A program made the position numbers and the translations under genes. 64,000 bases of DNA from Gammaproteobacteria bacterium (GTDB lineage Bacteria; Pseudomonadota; Gammaproteobacteria; Steroidobacterales; GCA-2729495): NCBI GenBank assembly GCA_020853135.1, contig JADYZO010000060.1, forward strand, positions 59,161-123,160, given 5' to 3'. The first letter of the stretch is position 1. Every line of letters starts with the position of its first letter. A model generated the notes under the pieces. The model saw nothing but the letters and a program-made list of their open reading frames with translations. It was not told the DNA's origin and made no database searches. Below are positions 17,186 through 25,494 of the stretch, one piece after another.

Positions 17186-17572
17186 CTATTGCAGCAGGCT
17201 CGCGAGGGCCCCGCCCAGGCCGCCCAGCAGCAGGATCATCACCGGCAGCGCGGAGATGCCGAAGCCCGCGCCACGCTTCTTCGGGTCGGCGACATAGCCG
17301 CGCAGGTAGAGGATGCGCCCGGCGATGAAGACCAGGCCGAGCACCGCCGCGCCGGTGGCGCTCACGTAGCTGCCGAAGAGCAGCATGCCGGGCACGAAGC
17401 ACACCAGCTGCTCCATGGTGTTGTAGTGCACCCGGTAGTAGCGCTCGAACAGCGGGTGGCCGGTGACCGCGGGTGCCTCCACCTTGTAGAGCGCACGCGC
17501 GCGCCCCACCAAGGCGCCGAAGACGAAGAACTCGATCAATGCGAGGGCGATGACGGCGTGGACGAGGGCCAT
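17186..17572 (-). CDS. MAPEG family membrane protein
   Basis: 128 residues, four predicted helices. The hallmark of the MAPEG family is the segment around FERYYRVHYNTMEQLVCFVP, and GRILYLRGYVADPKKR follows. Eukaryotic MAPEG members conjugate glutathione or make eicosanoids; most bacterial ones are uncharacterised. The ATG has GGAGG 4 bases upstream. Its start is 17 bases from the stop of the dienelactone hydrolase gene on the same strand, so the two are probably one transcript. Confidence 0.88.
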   Translation of the reverse strand: MALVHAVIALALIEFFVFGALVGRARALYKVEAPAVTGHPLFERYYRVHYNTMEQLVCFVPGMLLFGSYVSATGAAVLGLVFIAGRILYLRGYVADPKKRGAGFGISALPVMILLLGGLGGALASLLQ

Positions 17573-17588
17573 GGAACCTCCGTTCTCC

Positions 17589-18251
17589 TCAACCCACATG
17601 CTGCTGGAGGAAATCCAGGCTGCGCTCCAGCGCGAGCGCCGCGCTGGCGGCATGGTATTCGTGGCGTTCGTCGCAGTTGAACCCGTGGCCCGCCTCCTCA
17701 TAGATGAAGAACGTGCCCTGCTGCCGCCCCGCCTGTATCGCGGCGACGGTCTCCGGCGGGATGTACGGGTCGAGCCTGCCGAAGTGGTACATCACCGGAC
17801 ATCGCGGCTGCAGTTTCAGCCAGGTGGCGGTGTGGCGGCCGTAATAGGACACCGCGGCATCGACGCCGCACTCGCAGGCGGCAAGGTCAGCCAGCGCACC
17901 ACCCCAGCAGTAACCGATGGCGCCGACGCGGCCGGCGCTGCGGACCGCATCGATTGCCGCCCGCATGTCGAGCAGGATGCCCGCGCGCTTCAGCGACATC
18001 ATCACCTCGCGGCCGGTGGCGATTTCGTCATAAGGCAGTTCGACCCCGCGCCGTGCGCGGTCGAAGAGCGCCGGGGCGATCGCCAGGTAGCCCTCGGCGG
18101 CGAAGCGCCCGGTGACCTGCCGGATGTGGTGGTTCACGCCGAAAATCTCCTGCAGCACCACCAGGCCGCCGCGCGGCGTGCCTGCCGGTTCGGCGAGCCA
18201 GGCGGAGAAGCGGTGGCCATCCGCGGCCTGCAGTTCGATGGGCCTGCCCAT
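17589..18251 (-). CDS. Dienelactone hydrolase family protein
   Basis: 220 residues of alpha/beta-hydrolase fold. The catalytic triad can be read: Cys115 in GYCWGG, Asp161 in RLDPYIPP and His189 in AGHGFNC. The start QAADGHRFSAWLAEPAG and LQEIFGVN are typical. Dienelactone hydrolases open the lactone ring in chloro-aromatic breakdown, but many paralogues are broad esterases. Precedes the MAPEG gene by 17 bases. The ATG used is the first that leaves a family-length N-terminus; the upstream extension to 18320 has no family similarity. Confidence 0.9.
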   Translation of the reverse strand: MGRPIELQAADGHRFSAWLAEPAGTPRGGLVVLQEIFGVNHHIRQVTGRFAAEGYLAIAPALFDRARRGVELPYDEIATGREVMMSLKRAGILLDMRAAIDAVRSAGRVGAIGYCWGGALADLAACECGVDAAVSYYGRHTATWLKLQPRCPVMYHFGRLDPYIPPETVAAIQAGRQQGTFFIYEEAGHGFNCDERHEYHAASAALALERSLDFLQQHVG

Positions 18252-18374
18252 GCGCAATCGCCTTTCCCGTGAGGAGCGTCGTGATGGGGATGTTAACGGT
18301 GCCGGCAGGGTCGACGCCACAGTGGCAGCTGCCGCAACGCCGGGTCGGACCCGGCGGGAAAACCCCCGCGCTGT

Positions 18375-19655
18375 TCAGCGCTCGACGATGGCCGTGACAC
18401 CCATGCCGCCCGCCGTGCACACCGAGATCAGCCCGCGGCCCGCGCCACGCGCGGCGAGCTGCCCGGCGAGGCCGCCCAGGATGCGCGCTCCGGTGGCGGC
18501 GAAGGGGTGACCCAGTGCGAGGCTGCCGCCCCTGGTGTTGAGGCGGCTGCGGTCGATCGCGCCAAGCGGCTGCTGGCGCCCCAGGCGCTCGCGGCAGAAT
18601 TCGGCACTCTCCCAGGCCGCGAGGGTGGCCAGCACCTGGGCGGCGAAGGCCTCGTGGATCTCGTAGAGATCGAAGTCCTGCAGCCCGAGCCCGGCCTGCT
18701 GGAGCATCGTGGACACCGCATAGGCCGGCGCCATCAGCAGCCCCTCGCCATCGGTGAAATCCACCGCCGCTGCCTGGCCGTGGCGCAGCCAGGCCAGCAC
18801 GGGCAGCCCGCGCTTCGCCGCCCACTCCCCGGAGGCGAGCAGCACGGCCGCCGCGCCATCGGTGAGCGGGGTGCTGTTGCCCGCGGTCATCGTTCCCCGC
18901 GGTCCGCGGTCGAAGGCGGGCTTGAGTGCCGCGAGTTTCGCCGGCGTGGTGTCGCGGCGGATGTTGTTGTCCTCGCTGGCGCCACGCCAGGGCATGACGA
19001 GGCCGGCGTGGAAGCCCTCGTCCCAGGCGCGTGCCGCGTTCTGGTGGCTGGCGAGCGCCAGCTCGTCCTGCGCCGCACGGCTGATGCCCCAGGCCTTGGC
19101 GGTGATCTCGGTGCTCTCGCCCATGGAGAGTCCCGTGCGCGGTTCCACCACGGCGGGCAGCCCGGGCCTGAAGTGGCGCGGGCGCAGGTCGAGCCAGGGC
19201 CTGAGCCGTCCGCCCAGCGTGCGGGCACGGTGGCTGCGCAGCAGGATGCGCCGGTACTCGTCCGGGTAGACCATCGGCGTGTCGCTGACGCTGTCGGTCC
19301 CGCCGGCGATCCCCGCCTCGATCTGCCCCAGCGCGATCTTGTTGCCGATGAGGATGGCCGCCTCGAGGCTGGTGCCGCAGGCCCGCTGGAGGTCGAAAGC
19401 CGGTGTCTCCGGTGCCAGCCCGCTGTCGAGGGCGCACTCGCGGGCCAGGTTGAAATCCCGCGGGTGCTTCATCACCGCACCGAGCGCCACCTCACCGAGG
19501 CGCTCGCCCTGCAGCCGGCAGCGCTCGACGAGGCCGCGCAGGACGGCCGTCATCATGTCCTGGTTGGAGGCTTCGGCGTAATGCGTGTGGGCCCGGCAGA
19601 AGGGGATGCGCAGGCTGCCGACGATGGCCACGGGGCGGGTGGGCTGGGCGTGCAT
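18375..19655 (-). CDS. Thiolase (acetyl-CoA C-acyltransferase)
   Basis: 426 residues. The nucleophile is Cys93 in DLQRACGTSLEAA; the second active-site set is HEAFAAQV, GHPFAATGAR (His) and the final SVCTAGGMG (Cys near 416). This is the FadI/FadA-type degradative thiolase pattern, cleaving 3-ketoacyl-CoA with CoA in fatty-acid beta-oxidation. No FadJ/FadB-type hydratase is adjacent. The DUF924 gene lies 2 bases upstream on the same strand, implying co-transcription. Confidence 0.9.
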   Translation of the reverse strand: MHAQPTRPVAIVGSLRIPFCRAHTHYAEASNQDMMTAVLRGLVERCRLQGERLGEVALGAVMKHPRDFNLARECALDSGLAPETPAFDLQRACGTSLEAAILIGNKIALGQIEAGIAGGTDSVSDTPMVYPDEYRRILLRSHRARTLGGRLRPWLDLRPRHFRPGLPAVVEPRTGLSMGESTEITAKAWGISRAAQDELALASHQNAARAWDEGFHAGLVMPWRGASEDNNIRRDTTPAKLAALKPAFDRGPRGTMTAGNSTPLTDGAAAVLLASGEWAAKRGLPVLAWLRHGQAAAVDFTDGEGLLMAPAYAVSTMLQQAGLGLQDFDLYEIHEAFAAQVLATLAAWESAEFCRERLGRQQPLGAIDRSRLNTRGGSLALGHPFAATGARILGGLAGQLAARGAGRGLISVCTAGGMGVTAIVER

Positions 19656-19657
19656 CC

Positions 19658-20269
19658 CTATTGCCCGAAGCTCGGGGCGTCGGCCGCGAGGTAGGCGTCT
19701 TCCTCGGGCGTGTTGGCGCGCCCGAGCAGCCGGTTGCGGTGCGGGAAGCGCCCGAAGCGGGCGATGATGTCCCGGTGCAGCTCGGCGAACTGCGCGAAGG
19801 TGAGGAAGGTCTCGCGCAGCGTCCCGGAGACGCTTTCGGCCAGCGCCGTGTAGATGCGCACCGACTTCTCCTGCACGCCGATGGATTCCGCGTGCTGCAG
19901 CGGCATGAAGAAGAACACGCGCTGCACCGGGGAGAGCACGCCATACTTGTTGTCCATCGAGCCCTCGACGCAGAGCTTCAGCGCGCGCCGGTCACCGGCG
20001 AAGGCGCGGGCGGTGCCGCGGAAGATGTTGCGGCAGAACTGGTCGAGCAGCAGGATCAGCGCCAGGCGGCCCTCGGCGGTGGCGGCCCAGTCCTCGTGCC
20101 GGCCTGCCAGCGCCTCCTCCACCAGCGGCCCGAATTCATCGCGGATCTGCTGGTCGAGCGCCGGGTCGCTGCCGAACCAGCGCTCCATGCGGCTGTCGAT
20201 CTGCGGGGCATCCAGCTCCCTTGCCGAGAACCAGAACTCGAGGATTTGGCCGATCGCTGCGGTCTGCAT
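19658..20269 (-). CDS. DUF924 family protein
   Basis: 203 residues matching the DUF924 family, which has a TPR-like all-helical fold. Recognisable parts are ILEFWFSARELD at the N-terminus, LALILLLDQFCRNIFRGTA in the middle, FFFMPLQHAES, and FGRFPHRNRLLGR-NTPEE near the end. The family is widespread in proteobacteria with no firm function. It leads the thiolase gene by 2 bases. Confidence 0.9.
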   Translation of the reverse strand: MQTAAIGQILEFWFSARELDAPQIDSRMERWFGSDPALDQQIRDEFGPLVEEALAGRHEDWAATAEGRLALILLLDQFCRNIFRGTARAFAGDRRALKLCVEGSMDNKYGVLSPVQRVFFFMPLQHAESIGVQEKSVRIYTALAESVSGTLRETFLTFAQFAELHRDIIARFGRFPHRNRLLGRANTPEEDAYLAADAPSFGQ

Positions 20270-20337
20270 GGCGGGGAATCATCGCAGGCAGGCAGCGGTG
20301 CGGCAACCGTGCCGGTACCGGTGGCCCTGCCGTGCCC

Positions 20338-20892
20338 TTACCGCAGCCAGCCGCGCAGCGCACCGAGCTGGAGCAGCCCGGCGACGCTCAGCGCATCGGT
20401 GATGCCGCCGGTGCGGGCCATGTGGATCGCCTCGGTGACCGGCAGCCGGCGGATCTCGATCTTCTCGGTGGATTCGAATTCAGGCTCACCCTGGGCCAGC
20501 CCTTCGGCCACGAAGACGTAGCCTTCCTCGTCGGTCACCGAATTGCTGGTGTGGAGGAACAGGATCTGCTCCCAGCGCTCGGCGCTGAGCCCGGTCTCCT
20601 CCTTCAGCTCGCGCCTTGCGGTGTCGAGCACGCTGGCCGGGTGCGGCGAGCCGCCCATGGGGATTTCCCAGGAGTAATCGTTCAGGCAGTAGCGATACTG
20701 CCCGACCAGCCAGGTGCAGCCCTCCTCGTCGATCGGGATGATGCCCACGGCCTTGCTGCGGAAGCTGACGCGCCCGTAGAGCGCGGGCTGGCCGCCCGGG
20801 TCCAGGCAGCGTTCCTCCCAGAGCTCGAGCCAGGGATTGGCATAGACCTTGCGCACCGAGAGCGTGGTCCAGGGGTTGTCCTTCCTGCTCAT
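20338..20892 (-). CDS. Nudix hydrolase (ADP-ribose-pyrophosphatase-like)
   Basis: 184 residues. The N-terminus (SVRKVYANPWLELWEERC) and the lead-in WEIPMGGS are typical of NudF/ADPRase-type Nudix proteins, which split ADP-ribose or other nucleotide sugars. The Nudix box starts at G80 and ends R94-E95-L96-x-E98-E99-x-G101-L102. The first Glu of the box is Ala86 here; the metal-binding REx2EE cluster is kept, so activity is still likely. The ATG at 20890-20892 is chosen for family length. Confidence 0.85.
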   Translation of the reverse strand: MSRKDNPWTTLSVRKVYANPWLELWEERCLDPGGQPALYGRVSFRSKAVGIIPIDEEGCTWLVGQYRYCLNDYSWEIPMGGSPHPASVLDTARRELKEETGLSAERWEQILFLHTSNSVTDEEGYVFVAEGLAQGEPEFESTEKIEIRRLPVTEAIHMARTGGITDALSVAGLLQLGALRGWLR

Positions 20893-20966
20893 GGACGAAT
20901 CATGACATGCGGCCGGAACCCGTGGCGCGACCCGCAGTCGAACCTGTCTCGCGGGTCCGCCGGGGA

Positions 20967-20995
20967 TTGCCGGCAGCCCCGGGTTCTGGGATAAG
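20967..20995 (+). promoter_or_regulatory. Candidate sigma-70 promoter of the OmpA-like gene
   Basis: TTGCCG (20967-20972), a 17-base spacer and GATAAG (20990-20995) lie about 40 bases before the start codon. The -35 matches well, the -10 only partly. Predicted by eye. Confidence 0.4.
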
Positions 20996-21036
20996 CTTGC
21001 CCGCCCCGCGTGGCGGGATTCATGAGGAGCGATGCG

Positions 21037-21741
21037 ATGCTGTCGGGACGTGCGAAAAGGAAGCTGGCCCTGGCTGGCCTGATGGGCCTGCTGGTGCTGG
21101 CGGGTGGCTGCGAGCACATGCAGACCACCGATCCGTACACGGGCGAGACGAAGGTCAACAAGACCACCAAGGGTGCGGCCATCGGTGCGGCCTCGGGCAT
21201 CGCCATCGGACTCATCACCGGCCGGGACTCCGCCGATCGCAAGAAGCGGGCGTTGATCCTCGGCGGCGTGGGCGGCCTGGCGGGTGGTGCCGTCGGCAAT
21301 TACATGGACCGCCAGGATGACGCGTTGCGGGCCAGGTTGCAGGGCACGGGCGTGAGCGTGACGCGCACGGGGCCGAATGGCGAGAACATCACGCTGAACA
21401 TGCCCGGCAACATCACCTTCGCGGTGGACAGCGCCGACATCAGCTCGTCGTTCTACCCGGTGCTCGACTCGGTGGCCCTGGTCCTCAAGGAATACGACAA
21501 GACCATGGTCGAGGTGGCCGGCCACACGGACAGCGACGGCAGCGCCGCCTACAACCAGCTGCTGTCGGAGAAGCGTGCCAACAGCGTGGTGGCCTACATG
21601 GTCTCGCGCCAGATCCGTGGTGACCGGTTCATCGCCGTCGGTGCGGGCAAGAGCCGCCCCATTGCCAGCAATGCCACAGCCGAGGGCAAGGCGCAGAACC
21701 GGCGCGTGGAGATCACCATCGTGCCGCTGACTGCCAACTGA
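21037..21741 (+). CDS. OmpA-family lipoprotein with glycine-zipper domain
   Basis: 234 residues. The start at the third in-frame Met is chosen because GAGGAGC lies 6 bases upstream and it gives a clean lipoprotein signal (LSGRAKRKLALAGL ... LAGGC, Cys25). About residues 45-95 form a glycine-zipper segment (GAAIGAASGIAIGLITG). The C-terminal half is an OmpA domain: ITFAVDSADISSSFYPVLDS, VEVAGHTDSDGSAAYNQ and LSEKRANSV, with the Asp and Arg that bind diaminopimelate in peptidoglycan. It likely links the outer membrane to the wall (YiaD/Pal-like). Single gene followed by a strong terminator. Confidence 0.9.
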   Translation: MLSGRAKRKLALAGLMGLLVLAGGCEHMQTTDPYTGETKVNKTTKGAAIGAASGIAIGLITGRDSADRKKRALILGGVGGLAGGAVGNYMDRQDDALRARLQGTGVSVTRTGPNGENITLNMPGNITFAVDSADISSSFYPVLDSVALVLKEYDKTMVEVAGHTDSDGSAAYNQLLSEKRANSVVAYMVSRQIRGDRFIAVGAGKSRPIASNATAEGKAQNRRVEITIVPLTAN

Positions 21742-21755
21742 CCAGCCGCATCAGG

Positions 21756-21794
21756 GAAAAGGCCGTCCCCGGGGAACCGGGGACGGCCTTTTTC
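21756..21794. terminator. Bidirectional rho-independent terminator
   Basis: AGGCCGTCCCCGG / CCGGGGACGGCCT forms a 13-bp stem flanked by AAAA on the left and TTTTT on the right, so it can stop transcription from the OmpA-like gene and from rpoH, which converge here. Confidence 0.92.
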
Positions 21795-21821
21795 ATGCCT
21801 TGCAGAGACGGGGCTTGCGGG

Positions 21822-22685
21822 TCAGGCGGCAACCGCGCCGCGCAGCGCACGGATGGCCTGCTGCTCGATCTGGCGCACGCGCTCGGCCGATACGCCGAAG
21901 CGTCCGGCGAGGTCCTGCAGGGTGGCCTTCCTGTCGGTCATCCAGCGGGCCTGGATGATGGCCTGGCTGCGCTCGTCGAGCTGTGCGAGGGCCTCATGAA
22001 GACGCCCGGCGGCGCGCTCCTGCCAGTCATCCTGCTCCAGGGCCTCGGCGGGATCGGCGCCCGGTGCAGGCAGGTAAGTGGCCGGTGACACGGCCTTGTC
22101 CTCGCCGTCCTCGGGCACCGGGTCGAAGACCAGGTCCTGCCCGGCGAGGCGCTGCTCCATCTCGGTGACCTCGCGTGCCGGCACGCCGAGATCGCGCGCA
22201 ATGGCCTCGGTCTCGTCACGGGACAGCCAGCCCAGCCCGGTCTTGGCGCGGCGCAGGTTGAAGAAGAGCTTGCGCTGCGCCTTGGTGGTGGCGACGCGCA
22301 CCAGGCGCCAGTTGCGCAGCACGTATTCATGGATCTCGGCACGGATCCAGTGCACCGCGAAGGACACCAGCCGGACGCCCACCTCGGGGTCGAAGCGCTT
22401 CACGGCCTTCATCAGCCCGACGTTGCCTTCCTGGACCAGGTCGCCCAGCGGCAGGCCATAGCCAACGTAGCCGCGGGCGATGTGCACCACGAAGCGCAGG
22501 TGCGCGAGCACGAGCTCGCGTGCCGCGTCCAGGTCGCCCTCGCTGCGCAGGCGGCGCGCCAGGCGCTGTTCCTCGGCGACAGGCAGCACCGGGATGGCGT
22601 TCACGGCGTGGATGTAGGCATCCAGGCTGCCAAGCGGACCGGCCAGGGCCAGCTGGCGTGATTGGCTGACGAGAGCGGCGTTCAT
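21822..22685 (-). CDS. rpoH: RNA polymerase heat-shock sigma factor RpoH (sigma-32)
   Basis: 287 residues. Region 2 has [39 protein letters not shown] and [20 protein letters not shown]. The RpoH box QRKLFFNLR (about 138-146), which distinguishes sigma-32 from sigma-70, is intact. Region 4.2 is [22 protein letters not shown]. It directs RNA polymerase to chaperone and protease genes. It follows ftsX in the usual ftsY-ftsE-ftsX-rpoH order, 113 bases downstream, on its own promoter. An HrcA operator (CIRCE) lies in its leader. GGAGG lies 10-14 bases before the ATG. Confidence 0.96.
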   Translation of the reverse strand: MNAALVSQSRQLALAGPLGSLDAYIHAVNAIPVLPVAEEQRLARRLRSEGDLDAARELVLAHLRFVVHIARGYVGYGLPLGDLVQEGNVGLMKAVKRFDPEVGVRLVSFAVHWIRAEIHEYVLRNWRLVRVATTKAQRKLFFNLRRAKTGLGWLSRDETEAIARDLGVPAREVTEMEQRLAGQDLVFDPVPEDGEDKAVSPATYLPAPGADPAEALEQDDWQERAAGRLHEALAQLDERSQAIIQARWMTDRKATLQDLAGRFGVSAERVRQIEQQAIRALRGAVAA

Positions 22686-22718
22686 GGATCGTGCAGACCT
22701 CCTGGGTCGAAGCTCATC

Positions 22719-22745
22719 CTAGCACTCGCGCCATTAGAGTGCTAA
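22719..22745 (-). promoter_or_regulatory. CIRCE element (HrcA operator) in the rpoH leader
   Basis: The plus strand reads CTAGCACTC, nine bases, GAGTGCTAA; the CIRCE consensus is TTAGCACTC-N9-GAGTGCTAA. Seventeen of 18 conserved bases match and the spacing is exact. It begins 34 bases upstream of the rpoH ATG, the usual leader position for CIRCE. HrcA would repress rpoH when GroEL is plentiful. Confidence 0.88.
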
Positions 22746-22775
22746 TAGCCGCCGGGGTTCCCCGGGGGTCCGACT

Positions 22776-22803
22776 TTTATATCAGTTAAAACAGGCAGTT
22801 AAA
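22776..22803 (-). promoter_or_regulatory. Candidate rpoH promoter
   Basis: On the minus strand TTTAAC (22803-22798), a 16-base spacer, and TATAAA (22781-22776). Transcription would start near 22768, placing the CIRCE element about 23-50 bases inside the leader. The -35 overlaps the last ftsX codons. Prediction by eye. Confidence 0.45.
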
Positions 22804-23713
22804 CCCTGGGCTCGATGGCCGAGAGATGCCGGCCGACGGCCAGCCAGGCGCCGGCGCAGCCGCAGACCAGTCCGGCGCCGAGCACGGCCAGCGCCGTGCC
22901 CGGCGTGACGCCGAAGCCGCTGAAATCAGTGCCGTAGAGCTGGAGCAGCCGCGCGAGCGGGCCGCGCAGGAGCAGCAGGCCCGCCACCACCAGGAGCAGG
23001 GCCAGTGCCCCGCCCAGGGCGCCATACCAGAAGCCGATGTAGAGGAATGGCCGGCGCACGAAGGCGTCCGTGGCGCCGAGCAGCTTGGACACCTCGATTT
23101 CCTGGCGCCGGTTCTGGATGTCGAGGCGGATGGTGTTGCCGACGATGAAGACGACCGCCGCGACCAGCAGCACGGCCGCGATCCAGATGCCGCGGCGCAG
23201 GACGTCGAGGATTGCCGCCAGCCGCGCCAGCCACTGGGTGTCGAGCTGGACCAGGTCGACCTCGGGCCGCGCGCCGAGTTCGGCCTTCAGCGCGTCGAGT
23301 TCCGCCGGTGCCGCCTCCGGGTCGGGGCGGACCACGAGCGTGTGCGGCAGCGGGTTCTGTCTGAGGGCCTTGAGTGCATCCCCGAAGGCCGGGTCGCGCC
23401 CGAACTCGGCCAGCGCCGCATCGGCTTCGATCACGCGCGTCTCCTGCACGCCCTTGTGTTCGGCCAGCGTGCGGGCCAGGTCGCGGGCCACGCCGAGGCT
23501 GGTGCCCGGCTTCAGGTAGACGGAGAAATCGCGGATGTCCGCCCAGCTGCCGGCCATCCGCTGGCCGCCCTGGACCAGCAGCTGCAGGCTGGCGGGCAGC
23601 GCCAACGCAATGGCGATGACCCCGACGGTGAGCAGCGTCGCCACCGGCTGGCGGCTCAGCTGGCCCAGCGCTGCCAGGGCGTTCTGCACGTGGCGGGTGA
23701 GCAGCGCGGCCAT
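22799..23713 (-). CDS. ftsX: Cell-division protein FtsX
   Basis: 304 residues with four predicted helices: one near residues 25-45, then a periplasmic domain (about 55-165), then three helices after about 170. Family signs are FSVYLKPGTSLGVARDLA, IVGNTIRLDIQNRRQEIEVSKLLGATDAFVRRPFLY. With FtsE it forms an ABC-type complex that activates septal amidases through the periplasmic domain. Follows ftsE by 3 bases. Ends TAA at 22799-22801. Confidence 0.96.
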   Translation of the reverse strand: MAALLTRHVQNALAALGQLSRQPVATLLTVGVIAIALALPASLQLLVQGGQRMAGSWADIRDFSVYLKPGTSLGVARDLARTLAEHKGVQETRVIEADAALAEFGRDPAFGDALKALRQNPLPHTLVVRPDPEAAPAELDALKAELGARPEVDLVQLDTQWLARLAAILDVLRRGIWIAAVLLVAAVVFIVGNTIRLDIQNRRQEIEVSKLLGATDAFVRRPFLYIGFWYGALGGALALLLVVAGLLLLRGPLARLLQLYGTDFSGFGVTPGTALAVLGAGLVCGCAGAWLAVGRHLSAIEPRV

Positions 23714-23716
23714 CGG

Positions 23717-24421
23717 CTACTGGCCCAACGCCCGTGGTGCAGGGCCCGGGGCGGCCACCGCCGCCTCGTCGCTGCGGATCTCGCCCTGGCCCAGCACGAC
23801 GTGCCGGCCATTGATGCGCCCGGCGAGCGCCAGGTCGTGGGTGGCAATGACCATGGTGACGCCCACCTCGTTGAAGCGGCGAAAGAGCTGCATGATTTCC
23901 AGCGAGAGATCGCCATCCAGGTTGCCGGTCGGCTCATCGGCGATGAGCAGCCGGGGCCGTGCCACCACTGCCCGGGCGATGCCGACGCGCTGCTGCTCAC
24001 CGGCCGAGAGCGTGTGCGGTGCGTGGCGCTCCTTGGCGAGCAGTCCCACCTGGTCCAGCGCCGCGTGCACGCGCTTGCCGATCTCGCGCCGCGTGAGCCC
24101 GGCGATCACCAGCGGCAGAGCCACGTTGTCGAAGGCCGAGCGGTCGTCGAGGAGCTTGTGGTCCTGGAACACCATGCCGACCTGGCGCCGGTAGGCGGGG
24201 ATTTCCCGCGCCGGCATGCGCCCGACGTTGCGCCCGTCCACCAGGAGCTGGCCCCGGGTCGGGCGCTCGACCAGGGCGAGCAGCTTGAGGATGGTGCTCT
24301 TGCCGGCGCCGGAATGGCCGGTGAGGAAGATCATCTCGCCCGGGTTGATGTCGAGCGACACCTCCCGCAGCGCCTCGTGGCCGCCCTTGTAGAGCTTGGT
24401 GACCTTGTCGAGGCGGATCAC
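23717..24421 (-). CDS. ftsE: Cell-division ATP-binding protein FtsE
   Basis: 234 residues from a GTG start (the 220-residue core plus a short tail). Walker A is TGHSGAGKST, signature LSAGEQQRVGIARA, Walker B LLIADEPTGNLD, H-loop ATHDLALA. It starts MIRLDKVTKLYKGGHEAL, very close to other FtsE proteins. The GTG overlaps the ftsY stop (GTGA, 24418-24421). ATPase partner of FtsX at the septum. Confidence 0.97.
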   Translation of the reverse strand: MIRLDKVTKLYKGGHEALREVSLDINPGEMIFLTGHSGAGKSTILKLLALVERPTRGQLLVDGRNVGRMPAREIPAYRRQVGMVFQDHKLLDDRSAFDNVALPLVIAGLTRREIGKRVHAALDQVGLLAKERHAPHTLSAGEQQRVGIARAVVARPRLLIADEPTGNLDGDLSLEIMQLFRRFNEVGVTMVIATHDLALAGRINGRHVVLGQGEIRSDEAAVAAPGPAPRALGQ

Positions 24422-25368
24422 GGCGCGGTGCCCGCGAGCGCGGCGGCGAACTGGGCGGCGTCGAACACGTCGAGGTCGGCGGCGTCCTCGCCGACCCCGA
24501 CGTAACGGAACGGCACGTCGAGGCGGTCGGCCAGCGTCAGCAGCACGCCGCCCTTGCCGCCGCCGTCGAGCTTGGTCATGGTGATGCCCGTGAGGCCCAC
24601 GGCCTGGTGGAACTGCAGCGCCTGGCTGACGGCATTCTGGCCGAGGCTCGCATCGAGGACGAGCATCTTCTCGTGGGGTGCAGCGGGGTCCACGCGGCCG
24701 GCGACGCGCACCACCTTGGCCAGCTCCTGCATCAGCCCGGCCTGGTTCTGCAGGCGCCCGGCGGTGTCCGCCAGCACTACGTCATGGCCGCGTGCGGTGG
24801 CCGCCTGCAGGGCGTCGAAGACCACCGCAGCCGAGTCGGCACCCTGCTGCTGCGCGACCACCGGCACGCCGTTGCGGTCGCCCCAGACCTGCAGTTGCTC
24901 GATGGCGGCGGCCCGGTAGGTGTCGCCGGCGGCCAGCATCACCTTGAGGCCCTCCTCGCGGTAGCGCCGGGCGAGCTTGCCGATGGTGGTGGTCTTGCCC
25001 GAGCCGTTGACGCCGATCATCAGCATCAGGAATGGCTTGCCGCTGCGCGGAATGGCGAGTGGCCGGGCCCGCGGCTGCAGGATTTCCACCAGCGTGGCGG
25101 CGAGCGCGGCGCGGGCGCCCGCGGCATCGGCCACGCCGTCGCGGCCGATGCGCCTGCGCAGGCCCTCGATGATGCGCTCGCTGGTCTCGATGCCGACATC
25201 GGCCTGCAGCAGCTGGTCCTCCAGTTCCGCCAGCACGGCCGGGTCGAGCTTGCGCCCGGCCAGCCAGTCGAGTGCCACGCCGAGGCCGAGGCCGTGGTTG
25301 AGCTTCTGCTTCAGGCGCTGGAAGAACCCGGGCCGTGTAGCCTCCCGGGCGGGGGTCGGTTCGGTCAT
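24418..25368 (-). CDS. ftsY: Signal-recognition-particle receptor FtsY
   Basis: 316 residues from MTEPTPAREATRPGFFQRLKQ. Short acidic A region, then the N domain (LDPAVLAELEDQLLQADVG), then the SRP GTPase domain: G1 GVNGSGKTTTIGKLA, DTYRAAAIEQL, G3 DTAGR, and G4/G5 TKLDGGGKGG. It docks ribosome-SRP complexes at the membrane. First gene of the ftsYEX cluster. Two further in-frame ATGs at 25377 and 25398 are possible starts; none has a clear ribosome site. Divergent from rsmD. Confidence 0.95.
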   Translation of the reverse strand: MTEPTPAREATRPGFFQRLKQKLNHGLGLGVALDWLAGRKLDPAVLAELEDQLLQADVGIETSERIIEGLRRRIGRDGVADAAGARAALAATLVEILQPRARPLAIPRSGKPFLMLMIGVNGSGKTTTIGKLARRYREEGLKVMLAAGDTYRAAAIEQLQVWGDRNGVPVVAQQQGADSAAVVFDALQAATARGHDVVLADTAGRLQNQAGLMQELAKVVRVAGRVDPAAPHEKMLVLDASLGQNAVSQALQFHQAVGLTGITMTKLDGGGKGGVLLTLADRLDVPFRYVGVGEDAADLDVFDAAQFAAALAGTAP

Positions 25369-25494
25369 GCGCGGCATGTTAGCGGAAGCGCCGGGCAATT
25401 CGGAGACACGCGGGCGGGGTCTTGCGCAGCGGCGCGTGGTTTCTGCTACAAGGGCGCATCACCCTGCATCACCAGCGGCGCGGCAACCCGGACA

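Noticed and set aside
22826..24505. A 559-codon open frame on the plus strand
   Set aside because: Antisense to ftsX and ftsE, whose identity is certain.
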